DNA of 64,000 nt, taken from Chloroflexota bacterium. GTDB taxonomy: Bacteria > Chloroflexota > UBA11872 > VXOZ01. The stretch covers positions 186,001 through 250,000 of the forward strand of contig CATQHC010000003.1 in assembly GCA_958295775.1 (NCBI GenBank), given 5' to 3'. Positions 56,028-64,000 of the stretch are shown here, one piece after another (the first letter of the stretch is position 1; the number at the start of each line of letters is the position of its first letter). The translations under genes and the position numbers were made by a program. The notes below the pieces were generated by a model. It saw only the letters and a list, made by a program, of their open reading frames with translations. It did not search any database and had not been told where the DNA came from.

Positions 56028-57854
56028 GTGACTGAATCACTAACGGCGACGGCTGAGGCACAGGAGACCGGCGCGGAGTCGGTGCGTTGGGACTTGAGAG
56101 ATCTCTACGCCGGGCCGGACGATCCAACGATAGAGGCCGATTTCAAGGCCGCGCTAGAGCAGGCGCAGGCGTTCCAGGAAACGCACAGAGGCCGAGTTGC
56201 CGCAGGCGAGATTACTCCGGATGAGTTCGTGGCGGCAGTTGAGGAGATCGAGCGGATCTACATGTGCGGCCATAAGGCCATAATGTTCGCGCATCTGGTC
56301 TTCTCGGTGGATACGGCCGACCCGGCGCACGGGGCCTTGCTGCAGCGCACGGAGGAACAGGTCACCGCGGTGCAGAACACGCTGCTCTTCTTCGACGTGG
56401 AGTGGCGGCAGGCGGACGATGGCTTTGCCGAACGTATTCTGGCGCACCCGCCGCTCGCGCGGTACGCGCACTCTTTGCGGCAGGAGCGGGCCTTCGCGCC
56501 CCACACTCTCTCCGAGGCCGAGGAAAAGCTGGACGCCGAAAAGCGCCTGACCGGCATCAGCGCCTTCCAGCGGCTCTTTGACGAGCGCACCAGCCGCTTG
56601 CGGCAAACAATCACGCTGGATGGCGAGCGCAAGGAGATGAACGAGACCGAACTCCTGGCGCTGCTTTACCATCCCGACCGCGCCGTGCGGCGGCGCGCGC
56701 AGATTGCCATGACGAAGGCGCTCCAAGACGACGCCCATATTCTGACGTTCATCTTCAACGTGGCGGCGCAAGAGAAGGCCATCGAAGACCGCCTGCGGAA
56801 CTTTCCCGACCCCATGTCGTCACGCAATCTGGCCAACGAAGTTGACGACGCCACGGCTCACGCCATGCTCGATGCGGTGACGCAACGGTACGACATCGTT
56901 GCCGACTACTACACCCTCAAGCGCCGCATGCTGGGCTACCGCAAACTCTACGACTACGACCGCTACGCGCCGGTGTTTCCCCCGCCGGAGGGCGGCGTCG
57001 ACTTCGGTGAGGCCAAGGCGCTTGTGCTCGACGCCTACCAGGCCTTTTCGCCGGAAGTGGGCAACCTAGCCGGAGAGTTCTTTGAGAAGCAGTGGATCGA
57101 TGCCGCTGTATTGCCCAATAAGCGCGGGGGCGCGTATTGCCAGCCCTGCTTGCCCAGCTTGCATCCCTATGTCTTTCTCAACTACATGGGCAACCAGAGG
57201 GACGTGATGACGCTGGCCCACGAGCTCGGCCACGGCATCCACGCTCGCCTTTCTCGCGAACAGTCGTACCTCGAATTTGATACGTCACTGGTGGTAGCGG
57301 AGCTTGCCAGCACGTTTGGCGAGATGCTGACATTCCACCTGCTCATGGAACGCACCAGTGACCCGCGCGTGCGGCTCAGTCTGCTGGCGCAGAAGATCGA
57401 GGACTCGTTCGCGACGGTTTTCCGCCAGGCGGCGATGCACCAGTTCGAGTACGGGCTGCACACCCGCCGCCGCAGCGAGGGCGAACTCACGGCGGAGACC
57501 ATCGGCGAAATCTGGATTGAGCAGCAGTCGGCCATGTTCGGCGACTCCGTGGCGATGACGGAAAACTACCGTCACTGGTGGGCGTACATCCCGCACTTCA
57601 TCCACGTGCCGTTCTACGTCTACGCCTACCCCTTTGGCGAACTGCTCTCGCTCTCGCTATACCATGCGTATCAGCAGCAAGGCGCGCCCTTTGTGGACGT
57701 GTATCGCGGCATGCTGGCGGCCGGCGGCAGCGAATCCCCCGCCCAACTCATGCAACGCGCCAACATCAACACCGCCGACCCCGCCTTCTGGCACGGCGGC
57801 CTGGACATCATCCACAACATGGTGCAAGAGGCGAAAACGCTGGCCGAAGTGTGA
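56028..57854 (+). CDS. pepF: Oligoendopeptidase F (M3 family)
   Basis: The 608-residue zinc metallopeptidase carries the active-site motif HELGH (residues 398-402, TLAHELGHGIHARL) and a downstream Glu (LASTFGEML). The fingerprints YCQPCLPSLHPYVFLNYMG and AYPFGELLSLSLYHAYQQQG belong to PepF proteins that degrade cytosolic peptides of 7-17 residues. AGGAG precedes the GTG start. It is close behind lepA, though no functional link is known. Confidence 0.94.
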   Translation: MTESLTATAEAQETGAESVRWDLRDLYAGPDDPTIEADFKAALEQAQAFQETHRGRVAAGEITPDEFVAAVEEIERIYMCGHKAIMFAHLVFSVDTADPAHGALLQRTEEQVTAVQNTLLFFDVEWRQADDGFAERILAHPPLARYAHSLRQERAFAPHTLSEAEEKLDAEKRLTGISAFQRLFDERTSRLRQTITLDGERKEMNETELLALLYHPDRAVRRRAQIAMTKALQDDAHILTFIFNVAAQEKAIEDRLRNFPDPMSSRNLANEVDDATAHAMLDAVTQRYDIVADYYTLKRRMLGYRKLYDYDRYAPVFPPPEGGVDFGEAKALVLDAYQAFSPEVGNLAGEFFEKQWIDAAVLPNKRGGAYCQPCLPSLHPYVFLNYMGNQRDVMTLAHELGHGIHARLSREQSYLEFDTSLVVAELASTFGEMLTFHLLMERTSDPRVRLSLLAQKIEDSFATVFRQAAMHQFEYGLHTRRRSEGELTAETIGEIWIEQQSAMFGDSVAMTENYRHWWAYIPHFIHVPFYVYAYPFGELLSLSLYHAYQQQGAPFVDVYRGMLAAGGSESPAQLMQRANINTADPAFWHGGLDIIHNMVQEAKTLAEV

Positions 57855-58018
57855 GGGCACTCGTAAGTTGCTTTCAGATTAAGCCGATTGACGTGCCTTC
57901 TTGGTTATTGGGGTTGTGAATTAAGTCACAGGATGAATGCTAGAGTCAACAGGCGCTATTGGCTTAAATGCATGGTATGCTCAGGGTAGGAATAGGTTCG
58001 ATTTAGGGGGTAATAGCG

Positions 58019-58570
58019 ATGGGCAACAATCCAGAGCCCAACGAGGTGAAGTTCAAGGAACTCCTCATTTACATCGCGTTGTGTTCGGAGGGTGACGACT
58101 CATTCGGAGCAGTCAAACTCAATAAACTGTTGTTTCTTTCAGACTTCTTAGCCTATTTGCGGCTTGGTAAAGCGATGACATGGGTAGTGTATCAAGCACT
58201 ACCACAGGGTCCCGCGCCAAGAAGACTCGTGCCAATTCGCGAGGAACTAGAGGAAGAAGGCGCAATTGCTGTCAGGCAAGAGGACTACTATGGGCATGAT
58301 CAGAACCGCATACTTGCCTTGCGCAGGGCAAACTTGAAGCTTTTCTCATCAGAAGAAGTGGATATAGTTCGGCAGGTAATCGAGCTTTGCAGAGGAAAGA
58401 ATGCCAATGAGATTAGTGAATTCTCTCATAGGTTTCTTGGCTGGCGGCTGGCAGATCAGGGAGAGGAAATTCCCTACAGTAGTGCATTAATTGGATCGCG
58501 TGAACCTTCGAGACGGGAAAGGGAACACGGCCTCAACCTGGCTGACGAGGCAGCAGGTCTTCTCTCATAG
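58019..58570 (+). CDS. Panacea-domain (SocA-like) antitoxin
   Basis: The 183-residue protein has the Panacea-domain core AVKLNKLLFLSDFLAYLRLG, ALPQGPAPRRLVPIREELEE and EGAIAVRQEDYY. Panacea proteins neutralise diverse toxins encoded next to them by binding directly. The ATG follows AGGGGG. A RelE-like toxin remnant begins six bases after its stop, giving the usual antitoxin-first order. The DNA is more AT-rich than its neighbours, which fits an acquired accessory locus. It appears intact. Confidence 0.8.
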   Translation: MGNNPEPNEVKFKELLIYIALCSEGDDSFGAVKLNKLLFLSDFLAYLRLGKAMTWVVYQALPQGPAPRRLVPIREELEEEGAIAVRQEDYYGHDQNRILALRRANLKLFSSEEVDIVRQVIELCRGKNANEISEFSHRFLGWRLADQGEEIPYSSALIGSREPSRREREHGLNLADEAAGLLS

Positions 58571-58576
58571 GAAAAC

Positions 58577-58858
58577 ATGCCAGCATACCGAGATGTTGTC
58601 CGCACAGAACGCTTCGAGCGGGAACTAAAGAAGATTGAAGAGGATCCACTGCGTGCGGATGAGTTCACAGAAGCCGTCGAATGGACACTGGCGCGAGATC
58701 CTACTTCCGGCACTCAGATAAGAGAAGATCCGCCAATCTAGTACATCCCTATGTTGGATCTGCCTTATGGCAGTTCTCTAGCGATCTACTACACTTTCGA
58801 CGACAGGAAAGTGTGGCTGCTATCAATTCTCTTGTCGCACTTCTATGAAGTTTTTTGA
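58577..58858 (+). pseudogene. RelE/ParE-like toxin gene interrupted by an amber codon
   Basis: The frame begins ATGCCAGCATACCGAG and encodes AYRDVVRTERFERELKKIEE, WTLARDPTSGTQIREDPPI, then a TAG at 58739-58741. It continues in the same frame as YIPMLDLPYGSSLAIYYTFD, DRKVWLLSILLSHFYEVF and a TGA at 58856-58858. The rebuilt 93-residue protein looks like a RelE-type mRNA interferase of the group that ends PPxW-x-IPM...YYTFDD. Homologs I recall have Trp where the TAG stands, so a single TGG-to-TAG change would explain it. No frame shift is needed. It is next to an intact Panacea antitoxin. Confidence 0.75.
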
Positions 58859-58950
58859 CACTTGCAGCGCAGACATATGCCGCACTCCCAGCGCCCTACA
58901 TCCTTGTCAATTCTGCAATTCCCAACAAGCATCTAGTTTCTGGCAGAAGT

Positions 58951-59394
58951 CTAGCGTCCGGTGGCTTCCTTATTCAACCGTGTGAAGAACTGCTTCATGA
59001 GCAGTTTGGCGGCTTGGTTCATGAGGCGTTGGCCGACGCGGGCCAGGGTGCCGCCGGCTTGCGCGTCGCCGGCCACGTGGATGGTGGTGACGCCTGGCTT
59101 GTCCTCCGCGAGGGAGAAGGCGCCCTCGCCTTTCACAAAGCCGGGGCCGCCTTTGCCTTCCACGATCATGCGGTAGCCGTGGGGCGGGTCGCGGTCGGCC
59201 ACCGCCACCGTGCCCTGGTAACGGCCTTTGATACCGGCCACGCCCACGTTGAGGGTAGCCGCGAAAGAGTCTGCGCCGGTCGGTTCCAGCTTTTCGCAGC
59301 CGGGGATGCACACCGCGAGCACGTCCGGGTCTTGCAACAGCTCCCAGACGTGGTCCTTCCCCGCTTTGATCGTGAACGTACCCTCTACCTTCAT
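58951..59394 (-). CDS. coxG: CoxG-like SRPBCC protein (CO dehydrogenase subunit G)
   Basis: The 147-residue protein starts MKVEGTFTIKAGKDHVWELL and has DPDVLAVCIPGCEKLEP, the CoxG/SRPBCC signature. The family is encoded with molybdenum hydroxylases and is thought to recruit the enzyme to membranes or help its maturation. It is divergent from coxS, 462 bp away, so it is likely expressed separately but from the same control region. The ATG has a weak AGGGAA site. Confidence 0.85.
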   Translation of the reverse strand: MKVEGTFTIKAGKDHVWELLQDPDVLAVCIPGCEKLEPTGADSFAATLNVGVAGIKGRYQGTVAVADRDPPHGYRMIVEGKGGPGFVKGEGAFSLAEDKPGVTTIHVAGDAQAGGTLARVGQRLMNQAAKLLMKQFFTRLNKEATGR

Positions 59395-59528
59395 GCGTCA
59401 TTCCCTTGCTTGTTTTGCACGGCCTTCTATCTCTCCAATCATACCGCCAATCGCAAGAGGTATCCTAGTGCATGAGCGGCTAATGAAGGCGCAGTTTGCC
59501 GCGTAGTGGTTAGTGGCTGGCACTGAAG

Positions 59529-59553
59529 AGCGGGGGACGAGCCCCCGCGCTAC
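59529..59553. repeat. C-type palindromic repeat
   Basis: AGCGGGGGACGAGCCCCCGC plus GCTAC is the reverse orientation of the C-type elements at 33071 and 34912. It is followed at once by TACAATCTAGCG, a sequence also found at 3041-3052. Confidence 0.7.
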
Positions 59554-59583
59554 AATCTAGCGATCACCCTGAGGAGCAACACT

Positions 59584-59736
59584 ATGCAAGGTCAAGTATG
59601 CGCTCAAGATTCCTTCCCGTGTGAATCACTGGGACGCTGCCCGCTTGAAATGACGCCAAGCAATTACGCACTGCTGGATTATGCGGCTGCTTGGGAGATA
59701 GACACGTGTGTAATTGAAGCGCAATTGGTATACTAA
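59584..59736 (+). CDS. Candidate small protein (50 aa)
   Basis: An ATG with GAGGAG eight bases upstream opens a 50-codon frame: MQGQVCAQDSFPCESLGRCP, LEMTPSNYALLDYAAAWEID and TCVIEAQLVY. It has four cysteines and no recognised family. It sits between coxG and coxS, downstream of a C-type palindrome. The good ribosome site supports translation, but conservation is untested, so this could be a leader peptide or chance. Confidence 0.35.
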   Translation: MQGQVCAQDSFPCESLGRCPLEMTPSNYALLDYAAAWEIDTCVIEAQLVY

Positions 59737-59741
59737 ACCAA
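59725..59741 (+). promoter_or_regulatory. Inverted repeat upstream of coxS
   Basis: TTGGT-ATACTAA-ACCAA is a five-base inverted repeat with a seven-base spacer. It lies 116 bp before coxS and overlaps a TATACT that could serve as -10. It could be an operator. Confidence 0.3.
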
Positions 59742-59752
59742 GTATTTTGCGT

Positions 59753-59824
59753 CTTCGACGAAGTCGGCGACTTCGACTAAGTTGGCATCTTCGACTGAGT
59801 CGGCGTATTCGGCAAATTCGGCGC
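59753..59824. repeat. Four tandem 18-bp repeats upstream of coxS
   Basis: Units CTTCGACGAAGTCGGCGA, CTTCGACTAAGTTGGCAT, CTTCGACTGAGTCGGCGT and ATTCGGCAAATTCGGCGC follow without gaps. Each contains a TTCG...TCGGC core. They end 33 bp before the coxS start, so they lie in the leader and could bind a regulator or shape the transcript. Confidence 0.6.
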
Positions 59825-59856
59825 ATGCAGACACGCTTTGCGTAGGGGGTAATAGT

Positions 59857-60333
59857 ATGCCCAATGAGATTTCAGTAACGGTCAACGGCACGCGTCACAC
59901 GAGCAGTGTCGAGCCGCGCTTGTTGCTGGTGCACTACCTGCGTGACGAGCTGGGACTCACCGGCACGCACGTGGGATGCGATACCAGTCAATGCGGCGCG
60001 TGCACGGTGGTCGTGGATGGCGCCGCGGTCAAGTCCTGTACGGTGCTGGCGGTGCAGGCTGACGACAGCGAGGTGACTACCATCGAAGGTCTGGCGCAGG
60101 ATGGCGAACTGCATCCGGTCCAGGAAGGCTTCTGGGAGGAGCACGGATTGCAGTGCGGCTTTTGTACGCCGGGCATCATCATGACCCTTCACCAAGTGTT
60201 GGAGGAACAGCCCGACCCGAGCGAGGAGGAAATCCGCCACTCGCTGGCCGGCAACATTTGCCGCTGCACCGGGTATCAAAACATCGTGAAGGCGGCCCAA
60301 TACGCGGCACAGCGGCTGCAGGAGCAAGCGTAG
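59857..60333 (+). CDS. coxS: CoxS-like [2Fe-2S] small subunit of a molybdenum hydroxylase
   Basis: The 158-residue protein has both 2Fe-2S clusters. The ferredoxin-type one uses Cys 41, 46, 49 and 61 ([17 protein letters not shown] ... SCTV). The second uses Cys 100, 103, 135 and 137 (LQCGFCTPG ... NICRCTGY). It passes electrons from the Mo site to FAD. GGGGGT lies before ATG 59857; the frame upstream translates the 18-bp repeats. It is separated from coxL by 349 bp. Confidence 0.92.
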   Translation: MPNEISVTVNGTRHTSSVEPRLLLVHYLRDELGLTGTHVGCDTSQCGACTVVVDGAAVKSCTVLAVQADDSEVTTIEGLAQDGELHPVQEGFWEEHGLQCGFCTPGIIMTLHQVLEEQPDPSEEEIRHSLAGNICRCTGYQNIVKAAQYAAQRLQEQA

Positions 60334-60682
60334 CGGAAACGGTGCATGCGAGGGCGCGGGAGATAGGCGGAAGGTATGGATGTCGTGAGGCAATGTGTGT
60401 AAGTCTCCCGAGCGCGGGTAAAGATGGATTCCCGCCCCGTACGTGATACGGGGCAAGCTTTCGCGGGATTGACGGAGTGTGCGGCGTCCATTCTTGAAAG
60501 TGCTCTTGGCAATGATCGCTGCACGGTGACGATGTAGGAGTCAGTCCGGAATTTAGAGTGGAGCTTCTTGCCGTCTCAGAATTGCGATAGAAGTCAGTGG
60601 TTTTCCTCTCGGTAGGTCTCACGCGTTTGCAGTCCTGACAGTGATCGGCAATAGCCAGGTGCGTAAATAAAGGAGCGAGGCG
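60334..60682. other. Gap between coxS and coxL with an E/F repeat
   Basis: It contains GATGGATTCCCGCCCCGTAC, then GTGATACGGGGCAAGC and GCGGGATTGACGG at 60425-60475, an F-type arm inside E-type borders. No gene is seen. The gap is unusually long for subunits of one enzyme. Confidence 0.5.
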
Positions 60683-63064
60683 ATGATCGCGGGCCAAGTA
60701 TCGAAATTGATCGGTTCGCGCGTGAAGCGCAAAGAAGACCCTCGCCTGATTACGGGGGAGGGTAAATATACGGACGACGTCATCCTGCCGGGCATGGCGT
60801 ATATGGCCGTGCTGCGTAGTCCGTATGCCCACGCGCGCATAAATGGCATAGACACGGCGCAAGCCGCCGCACTCCCCGATGTCTTGGGTGTGATGACCGG
60901 CGCGGAAGTCAACGAGCGCTGTAGTGAGCCTTTTCCGCTCTTTGCCATCTTGGAGGGCATGCAGTACCCGGAGCGCTGGCCGATGGCGGCGACGAAAGCC
61001 AACTACGTGGGCGAGCCGGTGGCTGCCGTAGTTGCTTCCTCGCGGGCGGCGGCGCGGGACGCGCTGGATCTCATTGAAGTAGACTACGAGCCCCTGCCTG
61101 TCGTTGTAGATATGGAGACGGCGGCGGATCCCGATACACCCGTCATCTTCGAGGAAATGGGATCCAACCTTTGTTACGAAGCTTCCGACCAGGCGGGCGA
61201 TCCCGACCGCGCCTTTGCCGAGGCCGACGGTGTGGTGGAAGCGCGCATGGAGCAGCCGCGCCTCATTCCCAATCCCATGGAGCCGCGGGCGACGGTGGCG
61301 GACTATGAGCGCAGCAGCGGCAATGCGACGTTGTGGGTCACCACCCAGAACCCGCACATCGAGCGCATGGTAGTTGCCCAGATGCTGGGCATGCCGGAAA
61401 ACAAGCTGCGCGTGGTTGCCATCGACGTTGGCGGCGGCTTTGGCTGCAAGATCAATACGTACTCTGAGTCCCTCATCGCTATCATTCTAGCCCAGGAGTT
61501 CGGCCGGCCGGTGAAGTGGGCGGAAGACCGCACCGAGCATTTCGTATCCACTAGCCACGGCCGGGGCCAAGCGCAGTACGTGCAAGCCGCCTACAAGAAG
61601 GACGGCACCCTGCTCGGCATGAAACTGAAGATCTACGCCGACCTCGGGGCGTACGCCCAGGTGATTTCGCACGTTATTCCGACACTCACTCCCTCACTGG
61701 CGCCGGGTGTCTACGCTTGCCGCGACATCGGCTGGACCACCGTCGGCGTCTTCACCAACAAGATCCCCTACGACGCTTATCGCGGCGCAGGCCGGCCGGA
61801 AGCGGCGTACATCATCGAACGGGTGATGGACTTGATTGCCGATGCCACGGGCAAAGACCCCGTAGCAGTGCGGCGCAAGAACTTCATTCCGAAAGATGCG
61901 TTTCCCTACGAGACTCCAACCGGGATGATCTACGACTCCGCCGACTACGATGCGGCGCTGGATAAGGCGCTGGCAATCGCGGACTACGACAAGCTGCGGG
62001 CCGACCAAAAGGCCCAGCGCAAGGACGGGAGAATCGTGGGCGTCGGTGTGACGGTGACGACCGAGGTCTGCGGGTTTGGCCCCGCCGCCGCCATGGGCGG
62101 TCTGGGTGGCTTTGAGAGCGCAACGGTGCGGGTAGACCCCATGGGCAAAGTCACGGTCCTCACGGGCGCATCACCCCACGGCCAGGGTGAGGAGACGTCG
62201 TTTGCGCAGATCGTGGCCGACGACCTGGGCGTGCCTTTCGATGACGTGGAGGTCATCCATGGCGATACGAGCATAGTCGCGCGGGGCGTTGGCACCTTTG
62301 GCAGCCGTACGCTGGTGGTTGGCGGCACGGCTATCGTCAAAGCGAACGAACAGATCAAGGAGAAGGCCAAGCTCATCGCCACGGCGCTCCTGGAGAACAA
62401 GATCGAAGATACGCTCGATCCTCAACTTGTCACGCTTGAGGACGGGTTGTTTTCGGTGCAGGATATGCCGGACCAGTACGTTACCTGGGCCGAGGTGGGC
62501 GCCGAAGCCTACGACGGCCAGTTGCTGCCGGAAGACCTGGATCCCGGCCTGGAGGCGGTCTCGTTCTGGGAGCCGCCGGGGCTGACGTTCCCCTTCAGCG
62601 CGCATATCGCCACGGTTGAGATCGATCCGGATACCGGCGAAGTCTCTTTGACGCGCTACGTATCCGTAGACGACTGCGGTACGGTGATCAATCCCACGCT
62701 CGTGGAAGGGCAAATCCACGGCGGCTTGGCGCAGGGCATCGGCCAAGCACTGCTGGAGCAGGCGGTCTGGGACGATGAAGGTCAGCTTGTTTCGGGCTCG
62801 CTGATGGACTACGCGATGCCGTTTGCCCAGGAATTTCCCATGTTCGAGTTAGACCGCACGGTAACACCCAGCCCCGTCAATCCGCTGGGGGCGAAGGGCA
62901 TTGGCGAGATGGCAACGATCTCCGCCACGCCGACCGTTGCCAATGCGGTCGTGGACGCGCTTTCGCCGTTAGGCGTGACGCACGTGGACATACCCATGAC
63001 TGCCGAGCGCATCTGGAGGGTACTGCAAACACACCGCCGTGGCCGGAGAGGAGGCCGCTCATGA
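60683..63064 (+). CDS. CoxL-like molybdopterin large subunit (form II / aldehyde oxidase type)
   Basis: The 793-residue catalytic subunit has the molybdopterin-binding GGGFGCKINTYSE and RPVKWAEDRTEHFVSTSHGR. The active-site loop is AYRGAGR at residues 365-371, and the catalytic Glu motif is GAKGIGEMATISATP. True aerobic CO dehydrogenases (form I) carry AYRCSFR; AYRGAGR marks form II and related hydroxylases whose substrates are often aromatic or purine-like. A CO-oxidising role is therefore doubtful. AAGGAG precedes the ATG, and its stop overlaps the coxM start by four bases. Confidence 0.9.
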   Translation: MIAGQVSKLIGSRVKRKEDPRLITGEGKYTDDVILPGMAYMAVLRSPYAHARINGIDTAQAAALPDVLGVMTGAEVNERCSEPFPLFAILEGMQYPERWPMAATKANYVGEPVAAVVASSRAAARDALDLIEVDYEPLPVVVDMETAADPDTPVIFEEMGSNLCYEASDQAGDPDRAFAEADGVVEARMEQPRLIPNPMEPRATVADYERSSGNATLWVTTQNPHIERMVVAQMLGMPENKLRVVAIDVGGGFGCKINTYSESLIAIILAQEFGRPVKWAEDRTEHFVSTSHGRGQAQYVQAAYKKDGTLLGMKLKIYADLGAYAQVISHVIPTLTPSLAPGVYACRDIGWTTVGVFTNKIPYDAYRGAGRPEAAYIIERVMDLIADATGKDPVAVRRKNFIPKDAFPYETPTGMIYDSADYDAALDKALAIADYDKLRADQKAQRKDGRIVGVGVTVTTEVCGFGPAAAMGGLGGFESATVRVDPMGKVTVLTGASPHGQGEETSFAQIVADDLGVPFDDVEVIHGDTSIVARGVGTFGSRTLVVGGTAIVKANEQIKEKAKLIATALLENKIEDTLDPQLVTLEDGLFSVQDMPDQYVTWAEVGAEAYDGQLLPEDLDPGLEAVSFWEPPGLTFPFSAHIATVEIDPDTGEVSLTRYVSVDDCGTVINPTLVEGQIHGGLAQGIGQALLEQAVWDDEGQLVSGSLMDYAMPFAQEFPMFELDRTVTPSPVNPLGAKGIGEMATISATPTVANAVVDALSPLGVTHVDIPMTAERIWRVLQTHRRGRRGGRS

Positions 63065-63933
63065 TCCCCCAAGCGTTTGACTATTACGCACCCACGTCAG
63101 TTGCCGACGCCCTGCGCTTGCTCAGACAGCACGGGGACGATGCGAAATTGCTCGCAGGCGGCCATAGCCTGCTGCCCATCATGAAGCTGCGCTTATCGAC
63201 GCCGCAGTGCTTGATCGATCTTGGCAGAATCTCCGAGTTGCGCTTCATCGGTGAGGCGGACGACGGCTGCCTGGCGATTGGCGCCATGTCAACGTACCAC
63301 GACATCAAGAACTCGGCGCTGGTGCAGGAACGCGTGCCTGCGCTGGCGGAAGCCGCCGGTGAGGTGGGCGACGTGCAGGTGCAGAACAAGGGCACCATCG
63401 GCGGCAGCTTGGCCCACGCCGATCCGGCGGGCGACTTTCCCGCCTTGGCGCTGGCGTTGAATTTCGAGCTTGTCACCGCGACGGCCCGCTCCGGCCGCAC
63501 CATAGCCATCGATCGCTTCTTCCGCGACCTGCTGACCACGGCACTGCGGCCCAACGAGATTCTGACTGAAGTCCACATTCCCGCGCTACCGGCCGGCACC
63601 GGCGTTGCATACCAGAAGCTGCCGAATAAGGCCTCCCACTACGCTGTAGTGGGCGTAGCGGCGGCGATCACGGTTGGTGACGATGGGGTCTGCACAGATG
63701 CCCGCGTGGGCGTAACCGGCGCCGGCGCGACGGCCGTGCGGGCGCGCAATACGGAGCGCATCCTCAAGGGCAAGCACATCGACGCGGCAGTTATCCGCCG
63801 CGCCGCCAAACGCGCTGGCGCGAACGTTGAGGACTTCAACGACGATCTCCATGCATCAGCCGAATACCGCGAACACCTAACGACGGTATTTGCCGCGCGG
63901 GCGATAGAGGACGCGTTGTCGCGCGCTGGCTAA
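63061..63933 (+). CDS. coxM: CoxM-like FAD-binding medium subunit
   Basis: The 290-residue protein has both FAD motifs of the family, LLAGGHSLLPIMKLRL and GTIGGSLAHADPAGDFPAL, and a C-terminal CO_deh_flav domain. It accepts electrons from the small subunit and passes them on to quinone or another acceptor. It starts with an ATGA overlap on coxL, ensuring co-translation. Gene order is S-L-M instead of the M-S-L of classic cox operons. The window ends 67 bp after its stop. Confidence 0.92.
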   Translation: MIPQAFDYYAPTSVADALRLLRQHGDDAKLLAGGHSLLPIMKLRLSTPQCLIDLGRISELRFIGEADDGCLAIGAMSTYHDIKNSALVQERVPALAEAAGEVGDVQVQNKGTIGGSLAHADPAGDFPALALALNFELVTATARSGRTIAIDRFFRDLLTTALRPNEILTEVHIPALPAGTGVAYQKLPNKASHYAVVGVAAAITVGDDGVCTDARVGVTGAGATAVRARNTERILKGKHIDAAVIRRAAKRAGANVEDFNDDLHASAEYREHLTTVFAARAIEDALSRAG

Positions 63934-64000
63934 GAACAACTGAATGTGAGCGTTGCTATCTACGGCAGCCAGATCCGTGCTGCAGGTAACATGAAAAACA

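Noticed and set aside
58739-58741. TAG read as pyrrolysine or programmed readthrough
   Set aside because: No pyrrolysine genes or readthrough context are visible; a nonsense mutation in a toxin gene is simpler.
59753-59824. 18-bp repeats as a CRISPR array
   Set aside because: Units are contiguous and diverged with no spacers, and no cas genes are present.
60683-63064. Aerobic carbon monoxide dehydrogenase (form I)
   Set aside because: The active-site loop is AYRGAGR, not AYRCSFR, so CO oxidation cannot be claimed.

Overview
The window is high-GC bacterial chromosome with dense, mostly single-copy genes. It has no rRNA, tRNA or CRISPR array that I can see. Several housekeeping genes are recognisable: gnd, hflX, pstSCAB, uvrB, rpmI, rplT, lepA and pepF. 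They sit among many catabolic genes: tandem Gfo/Idh/MocA oxidoreductases, HpcH/HpaI aldolase, a UxuA-like dehydratase, a GH106-like glycosidase, a PhyH dioxygenase, TIM-barrel epimerase and form-II cox genes. This mix, the many short intergenic palindromes and the Pro/Thr-linker lipoproteins resemble marine or sponge-associated Chloroflexota. That placement is inference from gene content, not a phylogeny.

Layout. 1-3 kb: partial duplicated lipoprotein, then an orphan CbiMQ-type ECF transporter. 3-12 kb: gnd, Nudix hydrolase, SRPBCC protein, secreted beta-propeller and M23 peptidase, an unknown protein, HflX, a histone-deacetylase-fold amidohydrolase. 12.4-16.8 kb: pstSCAB behind a PHO-box-like direct repeat. 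17-23 kb: minus-strand sugar/sugar-acid catabolic cluster plus an MFS permease. 23-30 kb: accessory stretch with a small two-gene membrane unit, a large glycosidase and an overlapping AlbA_2/ParA gene pair. 30-35 kb: PQQ-type sugar dehydrogenase, EndoQ-like PHP nuclease, class-V aminotransferase, GYD protein. 35.7-36.7 kb: IS30 element. 37-42 kb: DegT aminotransferase, uvrB, rpmI and rplT. 42-47 kb: hicAB with a broken toxin, Excalibur lipoprotein, two PLP enzymes. 47.1-48.2 kb: decayed IS481 element sitting in the loop of a repeat hairpin. 48-58 kb: TIM-barrel epimerase, a large membrane multi-PAS protein, PhyH, lepA, pepF. 58-59 kb: Panacea antitoxin with a RelE-like toxin interrupted by an amber codon. 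59-64 kb: coxG, coxS, coxL, coxM.

The genes suggest a heterotroph that imports and oxidises sugars, sugar acids and other organics. It scavenges phosphate through Pst and carries a molybdenum hydroxylase of the aldehyde oxidase / form-II CO dehydrogenase type. Both toxin-antitoxin loci in the window keep an intact antitoxin next to an inactivated toxin gene.

Intergenic DNA is repeat-rich. Several families of perfect or near-perfect palindromes recur (about 28 bp, often with GTAGG...CCTAC ends, plus CCCTCTCCC...GGGAGAGGG types). One lies inside a coding sequence, and both insertion sequences sit beside or inside such repeats. The most unusual items are the two toxin-inactivated TA loci, the AlbA_2-ParA pair, the IS30 transposase whose stop lies outside its own terminal repeat, and the output-less PAS sensor.
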